Assembly (NCBI GenBank): GCA_936432065.2
Contig: OW386292.2
Coordinates: 103,745,829 to 103,809,828 of the forward strand
Reading direction: 5' to 3'
From: Rutpela maculata
Taxonomy: Eukaryota > Arthropoda > Insecta > Coleoptera > Cerambycidae
DNA length: 64,000 bases
Part shown: positions 21,130 through 33,542 of the stretch, piece by piece
Layout: each line of letters begins with the position of its first letter
Numbering within the stretch: the stretch's first letter is position 1
Notes under the pieces: generated by a model
What the model was told of the DNA's origin: nothing
The model's input: only the letters and a program-made list of their open reading frames with translations
Database searches by the model: none
Translations under genes and position numbers: made by a program

Positions 21130-21549
21130 TTCTGATTGGTAATTCTTAAAAATTAAGCTCCGCCTTTCATATAAATAGAAACCGAAGTTACATCGCGATC
21201 ATTCCAGTCATTTTTAGAATTCCAGAACAACTAGAAGATTCGATTTTCGAAAAATTCAAGAAAACTTAATTTTTAATATATAAACAGACAGTCTTCATCA
21301 GCCAATATTCGAATTTAAAACTACGAAAACGTCTCAATGGCAAATTTTTACTACAGTGTTCATACTTATCAGTGTTACTCGTACTAATTAACTCTAACTA
21401 ATTAATTAATCGGAATTTATTTTTAGTTTACGTATTGTGGAACGTGAAAACTGTAATATAAACTTTGTTTTATTTTCTCTCGTTGAAAAGTGGCTTTTAT
21501 TTCGAACCATATAGAGGATGTTCAATTTTCACGGAACAAAATGTGGGGT
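21130..21549. other. AT-rich stretch without recognisable genes
   Basis: No coding frame or repeat was recognised. ATATAAATAGAAACCG near 21170 looks TATA-like and could belong to another LTR, but there is nothing else to support that. Confidence 0.3.
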
Positions 21550-22110
21550 CGACAATATTAATATATATTGACATATTGGTTCGTGTTCACCAACACTTCT
21601 AAAAGCTGTCTGGTGTCGCCAATATCCATAAACACCTTAGCAACTGCACATTTAAAGGTATATAAAATGTCTTTATAAACTGCATCCCAGTTGCTAATGC
21701 CTGCAATAAGATCTAAAATAAATTAATGATTTTAATACATTAATGATACATTATAAGTATATATAATCTACCTCATATATGCTTCTAGTCATTCTGAAGT
21801 GTTCCTCAAATTATATATCGGGAAACATGTTCATAATAAATGTTATATCTGTTCTCATCCTTTTTGAAATCATTTATTTCTTAAAATATTTTAATTTTTT
21901 TAAGATTTAAGATATTTATACTTTTTTTACGTTTTTTTTTTCCACTAAATATTTCAAATTGTTTTGAAAATTTTCTGCTACTAATTCGGATATTAATAAA
22001 GTATCATTATTTTCGTCTTGGTCACTAACTTGACAAATTGCTAAAAGAACTGTTTCTGTCTTATGATCCATAATCATAATCAAACGTTTCTTTTCAACAA
22101 CAAACGTAGA
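21550..22110 (-). pseudogene. PIF/Harbinger-like transposase remnant
   Basis: On the minus strand, 22110-21920 is open for over 60 codons (NYLIRSTFVVEKKRLIMIMD, ETVLLAICQVSDQDENNDTL). It is followed by MFPDI, a stop, then FEEHFRMTRSIYE near 21830-21780, a block I associate with the N-terminal part of PIF/Harbinger transposases. Near 21650 it reads LRCLWILATPDSF, another block of that family. The three blocks are in the right order, with a GTAGAT donor-like site after IYE. The DDE part is not present. The stop and frame changes make it a pseudogene. Confidence 0.45.
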
Positions 22111-22361
22111 GCGAATAAGATAATTAAATTGATCACCTTATACACTTTATACCACATACAAAAACCCATCCACAACCAATTCAACAAATTGTAACGGTTC
22201 AACATCGAACCGTACGAGGCTCGTTGTGATTGAGTAGTGTAGTTAATTGTATTACTTTAGTTTTTGTTTCTTTTTATGAAGAATATAACTGTTAATACAC
22301 CACTATTTTATCATCGTTAGTTACGTAAATACCAGGCAAGGGAATATGTACAACATAAATA

Positions 22362-22625
22362 TACAGTGTGTCCCACTTTTCACGGTAACACCTTTGTAGC
22401 TTAATAATATTGCATTAGTTTTTCAACAAAAAAATGCCTAATATAATTTCTCGAAAAATCGACCCTTTTTTCATAATAAAAATGCAAGCCAATGGCTGAA
22501 ATAAGTTTTGTTTTACTTAAAAAAGGTATAATAAAGGTCTTTGATACCCATCCAAACTTGGTTAAAATTGAGTGACTAATAACTGAGCTACAAAGGTGTT
22601 ACCGTGAAAAATGGGACACACTGTA
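22362..22625. mobile_element. 264-bp TA-flanked MITE
   Basis: Inverted ends 22364-22401 and 22586-22623 start CAGTGTGTCCCA and extend about 38 bp with one mismatch or so. Each side is flanked by TA, as expected for Tc1/mariner-type insertion. No coding capacity. Confidence 0.75.
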
Positions 22626-23860
22626 TATTATACTATCATCTGTTATTAAAAAACAAAAGAATCTACTGTTCAACTGCTGTAATTAAATTTTTTGTATAAC
22701 GACAGGATACCTTAAAGCACAGTATATAAAAGTATAAGCCAAGAACCAAAATAAATACTTAAATAAATGCTTTAATTGTAAATAGGTACCAACTTAATTC
22801 ATGTGTTTATATACTTATTTATTTTATATATAATAAATTATGTCCACCTTTAGAAGAATGTTTTGTACCCGAAACTATAATACATAACTTTCAATAAAGT
22901 ATACAGGGTGTCCCATTTAAAATTCCCGGTGCCATATTCTTGCTAACTAAAATATATATTTGAGTTGTGTAAAAGGTATTCACTAGAATATCTAAATTTC
23001 TTCGGTTTTGAGTAAAAATGTCCTTTCCACAAATTAAAGTATAGATGGCGTTGCGATTAAAAGAAACTGTTCGATCCCAAAAACTCTGATGTGATATAGG
23101 GCGTTACATTCTATGCAACGTTTACGTTTTGAACAATTTTCGAAGTCACTGGTTTTCGAGTTATTTGAACTTCAATATACTTTTACTTTGTTTAAGTAAG
23201 CAAATAGTCATAACTTTTTTCAAATAAATTTTAGACGTTAAGTTCTCTGGAACATTTTTCATAGTAACTGAGATTGATTTAGACAGTAATAAAATAAATA
23301 TGTAAAGAAAAATTGAAAAATAAAAAATAATAATTAAAAACAATAGAGGATTCCGCTGTTTTCTTATGGAAATTGAATATCAGTCAAATTGGCTACATTT
23401 TTAATATATTGTAGATTTCGACTTTCTGATCAAAAGCTCTCATGTACTCAACTTGATCCTACGCCTGGTTCCTGAGATAAGCTCAAAAAATTTACAAGCA
23501 GTCAAGTTAAGAAATTTCCGACTTTATGATTTTTTATTGTATATTTTATATTGTGTTACTTTCCAATAAAATATTTTCGAGTGTATTTTGCACTAATACG
23601 ATTTTTTCAAGGATTTTTTCTTTTTCTAAAACAGCGTAGAACAAAAAAAGTTTGAAAAACTTTTGCGAAGGCATAGGAAATTCTACATAAAAATAAGTGA
23701 AAGAAATATTTGATCACATTGGCTAAAACATCTCGTATAAAATTTGTGACTTCCTGACCAAAAAAGTCTTACTGAAAAACTTTCGGAAATAGCTCCTTTA
23801 ACCTTTAACACCCCATCGAAGTGTTACAAAATAAATATAATATATTATAACCATTATTAT
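22626..23860. other. AT-rich stretch; possible MITE end at 22903
   Basis: TATACAGGGTGTCCCATTT at 22901-22919 resembles the start of a common insect MITE type, and a similar word stands at 56048. No matching inverted end was found. Otherwise there is no gene; the minus-strand frame at 23161-23343 is AT-rich and looks accidental. Confidence 0.35.
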
Positions 23861-24777
23861 ACGAGCGAGAGCTAGGTGGCTTTTTCGGCACGTCATCGTT
23901 TTAAGAACTTTGAGATATTTTTATGGTCTAATGGATGATAACGATTCATAAAATCGACTGGTGGGGCACCTTCTGTGAGGTGCGTCAAGAACACTGTCTA
24001 AAAATCAGAGAAATTTTGTCATCGTTACAAGGCTCATTTTTTTTCGTGTGTACACATTTTATGTTTAGAATCAATAAAATAAGAGAGTGTGAGCCGTCAG
24101 GGGGCGCAGCCAGAAAGGTAATAATGATACAATACATCTGAGGCACGGTAGGAGTCAATTTAGGCGAAAGTATTAAATTCCTGTATATTTAAGAGCCTAT
24201 GGTACTTTTGTTGACACTAAGAACTTTCTGGGGAGGCTATTCTATTATGCAGGAGCTTATATTTACGATTTAAAAAGGAGCCAGAACTTGTAACGATGAG
24301 TTTAGAGTTCTGAGATGAAATATGCGAAACAAAATCTTCAGTTTCTTCAAAAATTATTAAACATTTTCTTTCTAGCTAGCCTTACTGACGGGAGTATCTT
24401 TCTGGGATTTTTTTTTTCTGCGTTCAAAAGATTTAAATGAACATGCTCAGCCTAAAAAAAGCTTGTAACGATCATGTTATATAACTCCGTTTTATTATTT
24501 CATCTTTGACCTTTCTGGTTGCGCCCCTGACGACACACACTTTCTGGCGATCTTATTTTATTCATTCTAAACATAAAATGTGTACACACAAAAAAAATTA
24601 GCCTTGTAACGATGATATAATTTCACTGATTTTTACATCTTGAACCACGGCCAACTCGACGGGCTGACATATGGCAGAAGTCCATTTTGCCGTTATTTAA
24701 GTTCGATAGAATTAATCAACGCATAGAAAATGCTTGTAACGATGAGTTTCCGAGAAAGCCACTTAGCTCCCGCACGA
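23861..24777. mobile_element. 917-bp foldback element with repeated CTTGTAACGATGA motifs
   Basis: The outer ends 23861-23905 and 24733-24777 are inverted repeats (GCTAGGTGGCTTTTTCGG; diverged). A second, better matched inverted pair lies at about 24000-24125 and 24510-24640 and contains GTGTACACATTTTATGTTTA. The word CATCGTTACAAG or its complement occurs at 23894 (degenerate), 24020, 24287, 24462, 24603 and 24733. No coding frame is present. The element ends about 90 bp before the P-element fragment. Confidence 0.7.
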
Positions 24778-24867
24778 ATACCTCTGAAGTCATTTATGTA
24801 GTAAATACCTTTTACAGAATTCAATCTATCTTAGTTATCGAGAAAATGGCCCCGGGAGTTTTAAGTG

Positions 24868-26330
24868 GGACACTATATACATTTTGACCAGAAAATGACT
24901 AAAAAAATTCTTTTTAAAATTATTACAAAGTTGCGCGAAATAAAGTATGAAGTAGTAGCCTATGTTGGTGATTGTGGTCGTGGTAATGTGGGTTTATGGC
25001 GTGAACTTCGAGTAGACATAACAAAATATATTTTAAACATCCAGTTAGTGATTCAAATGTATATATATTTGCTGACGCTCCTCATTTATTAAAACTTGTA
25101 AAAAACTGGCTTTTGGACATGCTAAAAAATGAAACTCTTGTCACAAAGCGTCCATTAGAAGAGCTAATTAGTTTAACCGATACAGAAGTAAATGTTTGTT
25201 TTAAAACTAATGAAAAATATTTGACTGTTGAAAAAAATTCAAAGGCAAAATGTGAAACTAGCTGCAGAGTTATTATCACATACTACTGCCACTGCACTTA
25301 TCCATTATAAATCTGGTGAAGGCCAGGACTTAGCAGTTAACGTTGACAATTTTATAGATTTAGTGAACAAGTGTGGTTTGATATATTTAATAGTTTTAAA
25401 CCACCAACACCAACGAAATGTGGTTATGGTATTCACTTAGAGGAGCAGAATAAAATACTAGATGAAATGGAAGATGCGATAAATAATATGATATCTACTG
25501 GAAAAAATTCTTTGCAGATTTTCCAAAAAGGAATTCTAATTTCAATCAACTCTCTAAAAAAAATGTACGAGGTATTGAAGGAAGAATTTGCGATCAGTTA
25601 TTTGTTAATACACAGAGTAAAACAGGATCAGTTAGAAATTTTTCTTTCCAAAAAGCCGAGGCACAGATGAACATCCATCACCACTAAATGCCATTAATAG
25701 AATAAGAATGATAATTTTAGAAAAAAATCCGGGCATTTTACATGCACAAACCAATACAGAAGATAAAAGTCAGGATGAGTACATAATGACAAAAGTATTT
25801 AAACATGCTGATGATGAAGGTAGTGACACTACATCTAGCAGCTCTGTAGCTTCCTCAGGTCAGCCCACCACTTCGACTGGTGAGATTGGACCAGAACCAA
25901 CAAATGATGCCTTAGAGAACATTGCCGGATATATAGCGAAAAAATTTAAAAGAAAGTATCCAAATTTAGGTGCTCACACTTATAAGAGTGAGAGCGAACA
26001 TGATTACATTCTACCTTCATGGGTGCAGCATTTGTCATATGGTGGTTTAATTAAACCATCCACGGAATGGTCACAAAAAATTGTGAAACTAAATAAAACA
26101 TTTGAAAATGTTCATAATACAGACTGCATGTATCGAAAAGGTCCAAATGTTACAAAACAGTTAATAAACAGAATAAAAAAAAAATATGAAGTACCACTGG
26201 AAATCCTGAAATTATTTGTCAAGTTAAGAACTAGCATTAGAATAAATTATATTAACTTAAAAAAAAGACAATAAAGAAAAAAATCATCCAACTGAAGAGG
26301 ATAGGTCTGTAGCAAGAAAACGAAAAAAAA
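24868..26330 (+). pseudogene. P-element transposase, copy A, N-terminally truncated
   Basis: The frame begins FDQKMTKKILFKIITKLREI and VVAYVGDCGRGNVGLWREL, the start of the catalytic RNase H-like region of P-element/THAP9 transposases. It goes on through DTEVNVCFKTNEKYLTVEK, LAAELLSHTTATALIHY and GYGIHLEEQNKILDEMEDAI. After frame changes it continues INRIRMIILEKNPGILHAQT, GYIAKKFKRKYPNLG and LPSWVQHLSYGGLIKPSTEW near the C-terminus. The THAP DNA-binding domain is missing. There are at least five frame breaks, including near 25060, 25240, 25380 and 25670. Copy B (26675-27930) is a close relative in tandem. P transposases use GTP as a cofactor; residues for that cannot be judged here. Confidence 0.8.
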
Positions 26331-26340
26331 AAAACTATAA

Positions 26341-26674
26341 ATTAATATAATAACTGTAAGTGAGTCCTGGTGAGTCCTGGTTATCCCCTGATATCGCATC
26401 TGATGTGGTGAATATCCAAGGTTATAAACTCGCTTAACTAAAGGTGGAGGCATTGCAGCATATGTTAATACACACTTATATATCCAGATTATTGATATTA
26501 ATATAATTAATGATAGCAATTTAGAATATTTGTGGCTAAAATTGAAACTTAATAATAAATTATGTGCAATAGGAACTTTTTATAAGCCTCCTAATAGTAA
26601 CTTGCAAAATAGTGTAGATATAATCGACCAAATGCTCTCTGTCATTGTACCCACAGTTAAGGGAATTCTCTGCC
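26341..26674 (+). pseudogene. LINE endonuclease fragment, copy A
   Basis: It corresponds to 27953-28282 of copy B: GESWL and SPDIAS at the start, GGGIAAYVNT, LWLKLKLNNKLCAIGTFYKP and SVIVPT. Relative to copy B it lacks about 11 bp near 26430, which breaks the frame, and it ends abruptly at the duplication join before the GDFN motif. Confidence 0.7.
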
Positions 26675-27930
26675 TCTCCCCATTTATTAAAACTTGTAAG
26701 AAACTGGCTTTTGGACACAGAGTTTATGCTAAAAAATGAAATTCTTGTCACAAAGCGTCCATTAGAAGAGCTAATTAATTTAACCGACACAGAAGTAAAT
26801 GTTTGTTTTAAAACTAATGAAAAATATTTGACTGTTGAAAAAAGTCAAAGGCAAAATGTGAGACTAGCTGCAGAGTTATTATCACATACTACTGCCACTG
26901 CACTTATCCATTATAAAGCTGGTGAAGACAAGGACTTAGCAGTTAACGTTGATAATTTTATAGATTTAGTGAACAAGTGTGGTTTGATATATTTAATAGC
27001 TTTAAACCAATAAGTGTGGTTATGGTATTCACTTAGAGGAGTAGAATAAAATACTAGATGAAATGGAAGATGCGATAAATAATATGATACCTATTGGAAA
27101 AAAATCATTGCAGATTTTCCAAAAAGGAATTCTAATTTCAATCAACTCTCTAAATAAAAATGTACGAGGTATTGAAGGAAGAATTTGCGATCAGTTATTT
27201 GTTAACACACAGAGTAAAACAGGACCAATTAGAAATTTTTCTTTCCAAAAAGCCGAGGCACAGATGAACATCCATCACCTCTAAATGCCATTAATAGAAT
27301 AAGAATGATAATTTTAGAAAAAAATCCGGGCATTTTACATGCACAAACCAATACAGAAGATAAAAGTCAGGATAAGTACATAATGACAAAAGTATTTAAA
27401 CATGCTGATGATGAAGGTAGTGACACTACATCTAGCAGCTCTGTAGCTTCCTCAGATCAATCCACCACTTCGACTGGTGAGATTGGACCAAAACCAACAA
27501 ATGATGCCTTAAAGAACATTGCCGGATATATAGCGAAAAAATTTAAAAGAAAGTATCCAAATTTAGGTGCTCACACTTATAAGAGTGAGAGCGAACATGA
27601 TTACATTCTACCTTCATGGGTGCAGCATTTGTCATATGGTGGTTTAATTAAACCATCCACGGAATGGTCACAAAAAATTGTGAAACTAAATAAAACATTT
27701 GAAGATTTTCATAATACAGACTGCATGTATCGAAAAGGTCCAAATGTTACAAAACAGTTAATAAACAGAATAAAAAAAATATGAAGTACCACTGGAAATC
27801 CTGAAATTATTTGTCAAGTTAAGAACTAGCATTAGAATAAATTATATTAACTTAAAAGAAAAGACAATAAAGAAAAAAATTCATCCTGAAGAGGATAGGT
27901 CTGTAGCAAGAAAACGAAAAAAAAAAACTA
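26675..27930 (+). pseudogene. P-element transposase, copy B
   Basis: It starts at the duplication join inside HLLKLVRNWLLDTEF and so lacks the catalytic start that copy A retains. The frame 26645-27013 covers TKRPLEELINLTDTEVNVCF and LAAELLSHTTATALIHY, followed by a stop and a deletion near 27010 where copy A still has the FKPPTPTKCGYG region. Then come blocks 27063-27284 and 27305-27784 (GYIAKKFKRKYPNLG, LPSWVQHLSYGGLIKPSTEW). The basic tail RSVARKRKKK near 27905 probably ends the protein. The shared and private lesions of A and B show that part of the decay came before the duplication. Confidence 0.8.
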
Positions 27931-27944
27931 TAAATTAATATAAT

Positions 27945-28437
27945 AACTGTAAATGAGTCCTGGTGAGTCCTGGTTATCCCCTGATATCGCATCTGAAGTG
28001 GTGAATATCCAAGGTTATAAACTCTTTAGATATGATCGCTTAACTAGAGGTGGAGGCATTGCAGCATATGTTAATACAGACTTATATATCCAGATTATTG
28101 ATATTAATATAATTAATGATATCAATTTAGAATATTTGTGGCTAAAATTGAAACTAAATAATAAATTATATGCAATAGGAACTTTTTATAAGCCTCCTAA
28201 CAGTAACTTGCAAAATAGTGTAGATGTAATCGACCAAATGCTCTCTGTCATTGTACCCACAGCTGATGGAATTCTCTGCCTAGGTGATTTTAATGTTAAC
28301 CTTTTTTATTTAGATAATTCACTAACTAACTGTTTCGATGCCTATAACTTTGAGCAGCTGATAGACGTACCAACCAGAATAGGATATAATGGCACCCCCA
28401 CTCTTCTGGATCCTATATTTTGTTCCGATGTGTAAAC
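27945..28437 (+). pseudogene. LINE endonuclease fragment, copy B
   Basis: The frame reads GESWLSPDIASEVVNIQGYK, LTRGGGIAAYVNTDLYIQI, AIGTFYKPPNSNLQ and LCLGDFNVNLFYLDNSLTN (catalytic D and N at 28283-28297), then TRIGYNGTPTLLDPIF. This is the C-terminal half of an exonuclease-endonuclease-phosphatase domain of a Jockey/CR1-type LINE, which nicks the target for reverse transcription. The first half is missing because the P sequence abuts it. The frame is interrupted at 28438 by a retroposon and resumes at 28890. Confidence 0.75.
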
Positions 28438-28889
28438 ATAATTAAGAATTACTAGGCATTTATTTATATTATATACGTTATAAATCCTACTGTTTATCCC
28501 CATGTTTAACCACTGATATCCGTGGTCTTTCCTGTGAATGTGCAAGTCTTGACAGACCCCTAGACGCATTGTGTCCCTGTCTCAATCCCTTAAAATAATA
28601 AAAAAAAGTAAAAAAAAAGTAATAAAATTTAAAAAAAAATAAAAAATAAAAAAAAGACGTAAAACACCAGCAGAAGTAAGTTAAGTTAGTTAGAAAGTTA
28701 ATTAACAGTGTTACACAGTTCCATTGTATGACTGACCATTTGAAATGACTGTTTTATTTGCAATTAAAACAATTTAACGCTTGATTTTAATGAAAACTAA
28801 CACTGAAAATTTCTGTGGCTAATCGAACTTGATTTCGGAGGCCAACACACTTTCTAAAAAAAAAAAAAAAAAAAATAATAATTAAGAAT
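28438..28889 (+). mobile_element. Poly-A retroposon with a 12-bp target duplication
   Basis: The 12-bp sequence ATAATTAAGAAT occurs at 28438-28449 and 28878-28889. The insert between them has an A-rich middle (28595-28660) and ends in an A run of over 20 bases before the right copy. LINE endonuclease sequence is on its left and the continuing LINE reading (VDHISDH) is just to its right, so the insertion split that ORF. No tRNA-like A or B box was seen at its head, so SINE or processed transcript cannot be decided. Confidence 0.75.
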
Positions 28890-29410
28890 AGTAGTGCTCT
28901 TAATGTCGATCACATTTCCGATCATACAGTGTGAATTGAACCTTTAAATGTCCCAAGTTTAAACAAAAGTTTATCAAACTTCGTGATTTCAAACATTTTA
29001 ATTATGTCCTTTTTCTGACCGATTTACAAACTTTCCCTTTTCAAAACATATTGCGGCTTGATGAAATTGAGTCAAAAATTGAATTGATCACTTCATATAT
29101 AACTACACTGTTTGACTACCATGCACCATATAAAGAGAATGATTGAGGAAAGAGAAAAAACGAACACAAAATGCCGCTGACTATCAATATTACATCAGTA
29201 AGATACGAGAAAAAGCTTATCAAATAACATTTGTAGACAAAGAAATATAAAGATTACTTGGAAAATGCTAAAAACGTTCAATGTAAAAAAATGTACAGTA
29301 CATGAAATTCCGTCTTCTATTGGCAATGCATCTGATATTAATAATAGGAACTTTCTGTTCGGTACCGTACATTTTAAAACACATGTGCATAGAGGGCTGT
29401 AAAAGTGCAA
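28890..29410 (+). pseudogene. LINE ORF2 linker between endonuclease and RT
   Basis: It continues the ORF of 27945-28437: ALNVDHISDH, then frames with NILRLDEIESKIELITSY, TLFDYHAPYKEN and AADYQYYISKIREKAY. This is the usual spacer between the endonuclease and RT domains, with several stops and frame changes. It fades out by about 29410, where no RT follows. Confidence 0.5.
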
Positions 29411-29572
29411 GGATCAGTGCAGAATAACCACCTACCCATCACCATCAGCGAGCCGATAATTTACAACAGAAGATAAAAATATCAATTTCATGCCATAAGG
29501 GTCTGAATAGCTGGGTTCTATAACTACAAAGGAAGGCAAACTAAAAAGGCTAGAGAAATAATATGAACGAAG

Positions 29573-30404
29573 AAAGTAAAATATTTATACAATTGGTACA
29601 GCTAATAAAAGAAGAGAATGACAAACAAATAGAGGCATTCAAAATTATTCTTAAAGAAGAGAGTACGGAAATAAAAAAGAAATTAGTGAAATTAAAATAA
29701 CTATTATAGAGTCAGAAAATAAAATAAAATTATTAGAGGAGGCAAACAGTACTCTTCAGAAAAAAAAATGAATATTTAGAGCGAAGACTAAAAAAGAACA
29801 ATATAGTAATTTTCGGTTTAGATATACAAAAAGAAAATTTTGTAAGCGACGTAATAAATAATCTGAATAAGCTACTGCATGTAAATCTTGATATTAGCCA
29901 AATAAATAATGTGTATACGATAGGTAAGCAACAAACTAATCGACCTATCGTAGTCGAGTTCCTATCATTTTTAACCAAAATAGAAGTGTTAAAAAACTGC
30001 AAAAAGCTAAAAGGTACCACAATAATCATATCAGATGACCTAATTAAAAGCGATCAAGCTGTACGAAAATGCTTACTGAAATATCAGAAAGCTAAGAATA
30101 AAAACCTAGATACACGTTTACGTGGAAATATTTTAATAATAAATGATACCATATATACTGTAGAAGATCTAGAGAAAGAAAATGTCGACACAAAATTGAG
30201 CGATAAAAATGACCGCGAACCCCCCTTTAATAAAGCAGAAACAGTTGTAGAAGAAGAAAAAGCAAAACAAGTAGTGATCTAGCAACGCACTCAAACTTCC
30301 AAAATGTAGACACAGACGATGACAGATACGACACAATAGAAGATACAATAAGAAGGCTCCGAAATAGAAAACAAAAGGGAAACCAAGAAGAAAAAAATAA
30401 ATAA
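29573..30404 (+). pseudogene. LINE ORF1, coiled coil plus RRM-like, frameshifted
   Basis: The start MNEESKIFIQLVQLIKEEND is followed by a long charged coiled-coil stretch with stops near 29700 and 29767. Then come YLERRLKKNNIVIFGLDI and INNLNKLLHVNLDIS, the start of an RNA-binding fold found in ORF1 of Jockey/CR1/R1-like LINEs, and VEFLSFLTKIEVLKNCKKLKG. The acidic tail ends at a TAA near 30404. ORF1 proteins coat the RNA. It lies 290 bp upstream of ORF2 in the same orientation, so the two probably belong to one element. Confidence 0.6.
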
Positions 30405-30693
30405 ACAGGTACAACGAAATTATAGACAAATAACACGAAATGTGATAAAACAAATATCAAATAATATTTAAGCCAAGTAAAATAAGTAAGCTCATATATC
30501 ATTATTAAATTTTTTAACAATACTTATATATTTGACTAAATAAAAATTAGATATTAAGGCATCTATCTATATATCTTTATATGAGCATATTCTACTTAGT
30601 CGTACTTAAAATATTTCTTTTTAATAATAACTTTTTTGAATTTAATATTTTATTCTTTCGTATATTTTTAAAATATTTTACACTAGTTATAAT

Positions 30694-33035
30694 AATGGAC
30701 GCGTATATTAGAGATTATAAAATAAATGCTATAAAAACAGAAATTGTGTCAAACTGCGATGAATGTAATCAGATACTGCATATTAATAAAAATAACAGCA
30801 ATATAAAACTACTGCATAACAATATCCGAAGCATCAGCAAACATTTGGAAGAATTTAAATGTTATATTAGCCATTTTACCTCAAATTTTGATGTATTGTA
30901 CTCACTGAAACATGGCAAGTACCAAATCTAGATATGTGTAAAATACCTGGATATATTATTTATAATAGTGGAACATTTAATCAAAATGACGGTATAATTA
31001 TTTATATCAAGGCAGAATTAGTATACACTCACGAAATCATTCAGCTCCCTAATAACAACAATATAATCCAACTAGAACTAAGTTTTAATAATAAGTCTTT
31101 TTTAATTATAGCGGCATATAGATCCCCATCCTCTTGCCCCTATGAATTCATAAACAACATAAAAGGTCATTTTGCACAATATAAGAAAAATGCTGATCTA
31201 CTCTGTTTTTGTAGGAGACATTAATATTGATATCCTCAAAAACACTGACATAACATTAGAGTATTTAAACACCATACATGAATATGGTTATGTATCAGCA
31301 ATCAAGTAGGTCTTGTATAGATCACATATTCGTAAAAACAGTCTTCGACCCAGAACTATTATTACCCATTATAGTTAAAACCACTTTAACCGATCATTAC
31401 ACCATTATATTACAAATAATATTTGAACGTTTGAACACATCACAGTGCAATGAAAAACATAATGTAATAAAAAAAATAAATTATGAAAAGTTAAAAAACC
31501 GTCTCAATCTAATTGATTGGAACTGTATATACAAAACGGAAAACCTAGAAACTGCAACAAACACGTTTATAGATACTGTTAATAACATTGATATATGTAC
31601 CACGGTAATAAAAATTAAAAACAAAAAACGGAAACGTTGGATCACTAATGGTCTTATTAACTCCATCAATAAAAGAGATAACATGTATCAGCAAGTATTG
31701 AGGGATCCAAATAATGAAACATTGAAAACAAATTATAAAAAATATAGAAACATGGTTAGTTACATCATTAATAAAATCAATTATTACAAAAATAAAATTG
31801 AACAGAATAAAAACAGCACAAGAAATTTATGGTCTACCGTTAAAAAAATTTGCTCAATTACAAAAAACACTAGTAACATCAGTTCTATTACCACTGATAA
31901 TGGTGAAAAAATAGAAGATATCAAAAATATAACAAACGTATTCAACAAGTATATTAAAACGGACGTAGAATTAGCAAATAAAATAAAAAAGAACCCAAAT
32001 TACAAACCAAAAGAAGTAAATGTCATGAATTCTATATTTTTAACCACCACCAGTACTGCAGAAGTAAAACAATTCTCACCCTAAAAAATAACAAGGCGCC
32101 GGGCATAGACGGATTGAAAGCAGAGACATTAAAGAATATATCCTCTTTAATTTCAGCTCCAGTGGCGTACTTAATAAATAAATGTATGGAAACAGGTTAT
32201 TGCCCGTCTGCCTTCAAAATATACGTTGTTCTTCCAGTTCACAAAAGTGGAGATCACTTGATTGTAAGCAATTATAGACCCATATCCTTGGTAACCAACT
32301 ACACTAAAATGTTTGAAAAAATAATAAAAAGATTGTGTGAATATATTGAAAAATATAATTTAGTATCCCCCAAACAGGGGGCATATCCACCCGAGATACC
32401 ATATTAGATCTTACTACATTAATGTACTCTGCTTTGGATAGTGGTCGGCCATCCTTGTGTGTGTTCATAGATTTGTCAAAAGCCTTTGAGACGGTAAGTC
32501 ATACTCTGCTTGCGGAATCATTAGAAGAGTTAGAAGTTAGAGGCAAAGCTACAGAATTATTCAAATGTTACATCTCCAATAGAAACCAGTACGTCAAAAT
32601 AAATAATGCATTCAGTGAAAGTAAAAAAATTGAATGCAGGGTACCACAAGGAACAGTGTTAGGGCCTGTATTATTTAATATATACCTAAATGGTCTGTTC
32701 TTTGTTCAAAGCAGTGGTACTATAATCACTTATGCTGATAATACAGCAATATTTTACAGCTGTGACAACTGGGAATCTCTAAAAACAAAAGTAGAGTTGG
32801 ATATGAAAAATATAAAGGACTGGTTTAATCACAAATTGCTTACGAATAATTTCCAGAAAACAGTGTACTTACCAATAACATGCAATAAATCTACACTGCC
32901 ACGCTTCGAAGACCTTAACATTGAAAATGCGTTTACAATACATGCTGCCACAAAGGTAAAATATTTCGGGATAATGACTGACCCTCACCTCAAGTGGGAT
33001 ATTCATATTAATTATGACATCAAGAAAATTCAGTG
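30694..33035 (+). pseudogene. LINE ORF2, endonuclease and reverse transcriptase, decayed
   Basis: Endonuclease blocks come first: LLHNNIRSISKHLEEF (30810), DGIIIYIKAELVYTHE (30990) and FLIIAAYRSPSS (31100), with CIDHIFVK and LTDHYTI (31310-31400) near its end. The spacer IKNKKRKRWITNGLINSINK is followed by the RT: APGIDGLKAETLKN (32098), SNYRPISLV, FIDLSKAFETVSH (32467), CRVPQGTVLGPVLFNIYLNG (32636) and ITYADNTAIFYS (32725). The catalytic box reads YADN at 32731-32742 where YADD is normal, so the enzyme would be inactive even in frame. Frame breaks lie near 30900, 31210, 31290, 32084 and 32400. It is cut at 33035 by a TA repeat. Confidence 0.75.

Positions 33036-33542
<507 letters not shown>

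Larger units (their letters stand above)
25078..28282 (+). repeat. Tandem duplication of a P-element plus LINE segment (two units of about 1.6 kb)
   Basis: Unit A is 25078-26674 and unit B is 26675-28282. Both run from the same point in the P transposase (CATTTATTAAAACTTGTAA) to the same point in the LINE endonuclease (GGGAATTCTCTGCCT or GAATTCTCTGCCT). At 26673-26680 endonuclease sequence switches straight into P sequence, with only a few bases in common. The units differ by scattered substitutions and small indels, so the duplication is not very recent. Confidence 0.85.

Noticed and set aside
28450..28877. Considered as a tRNA-derived SINE
   Set aside because: No A box or B box was seen at the head; only the poly-A end and target duplication are supported, so it was called a retroposon.
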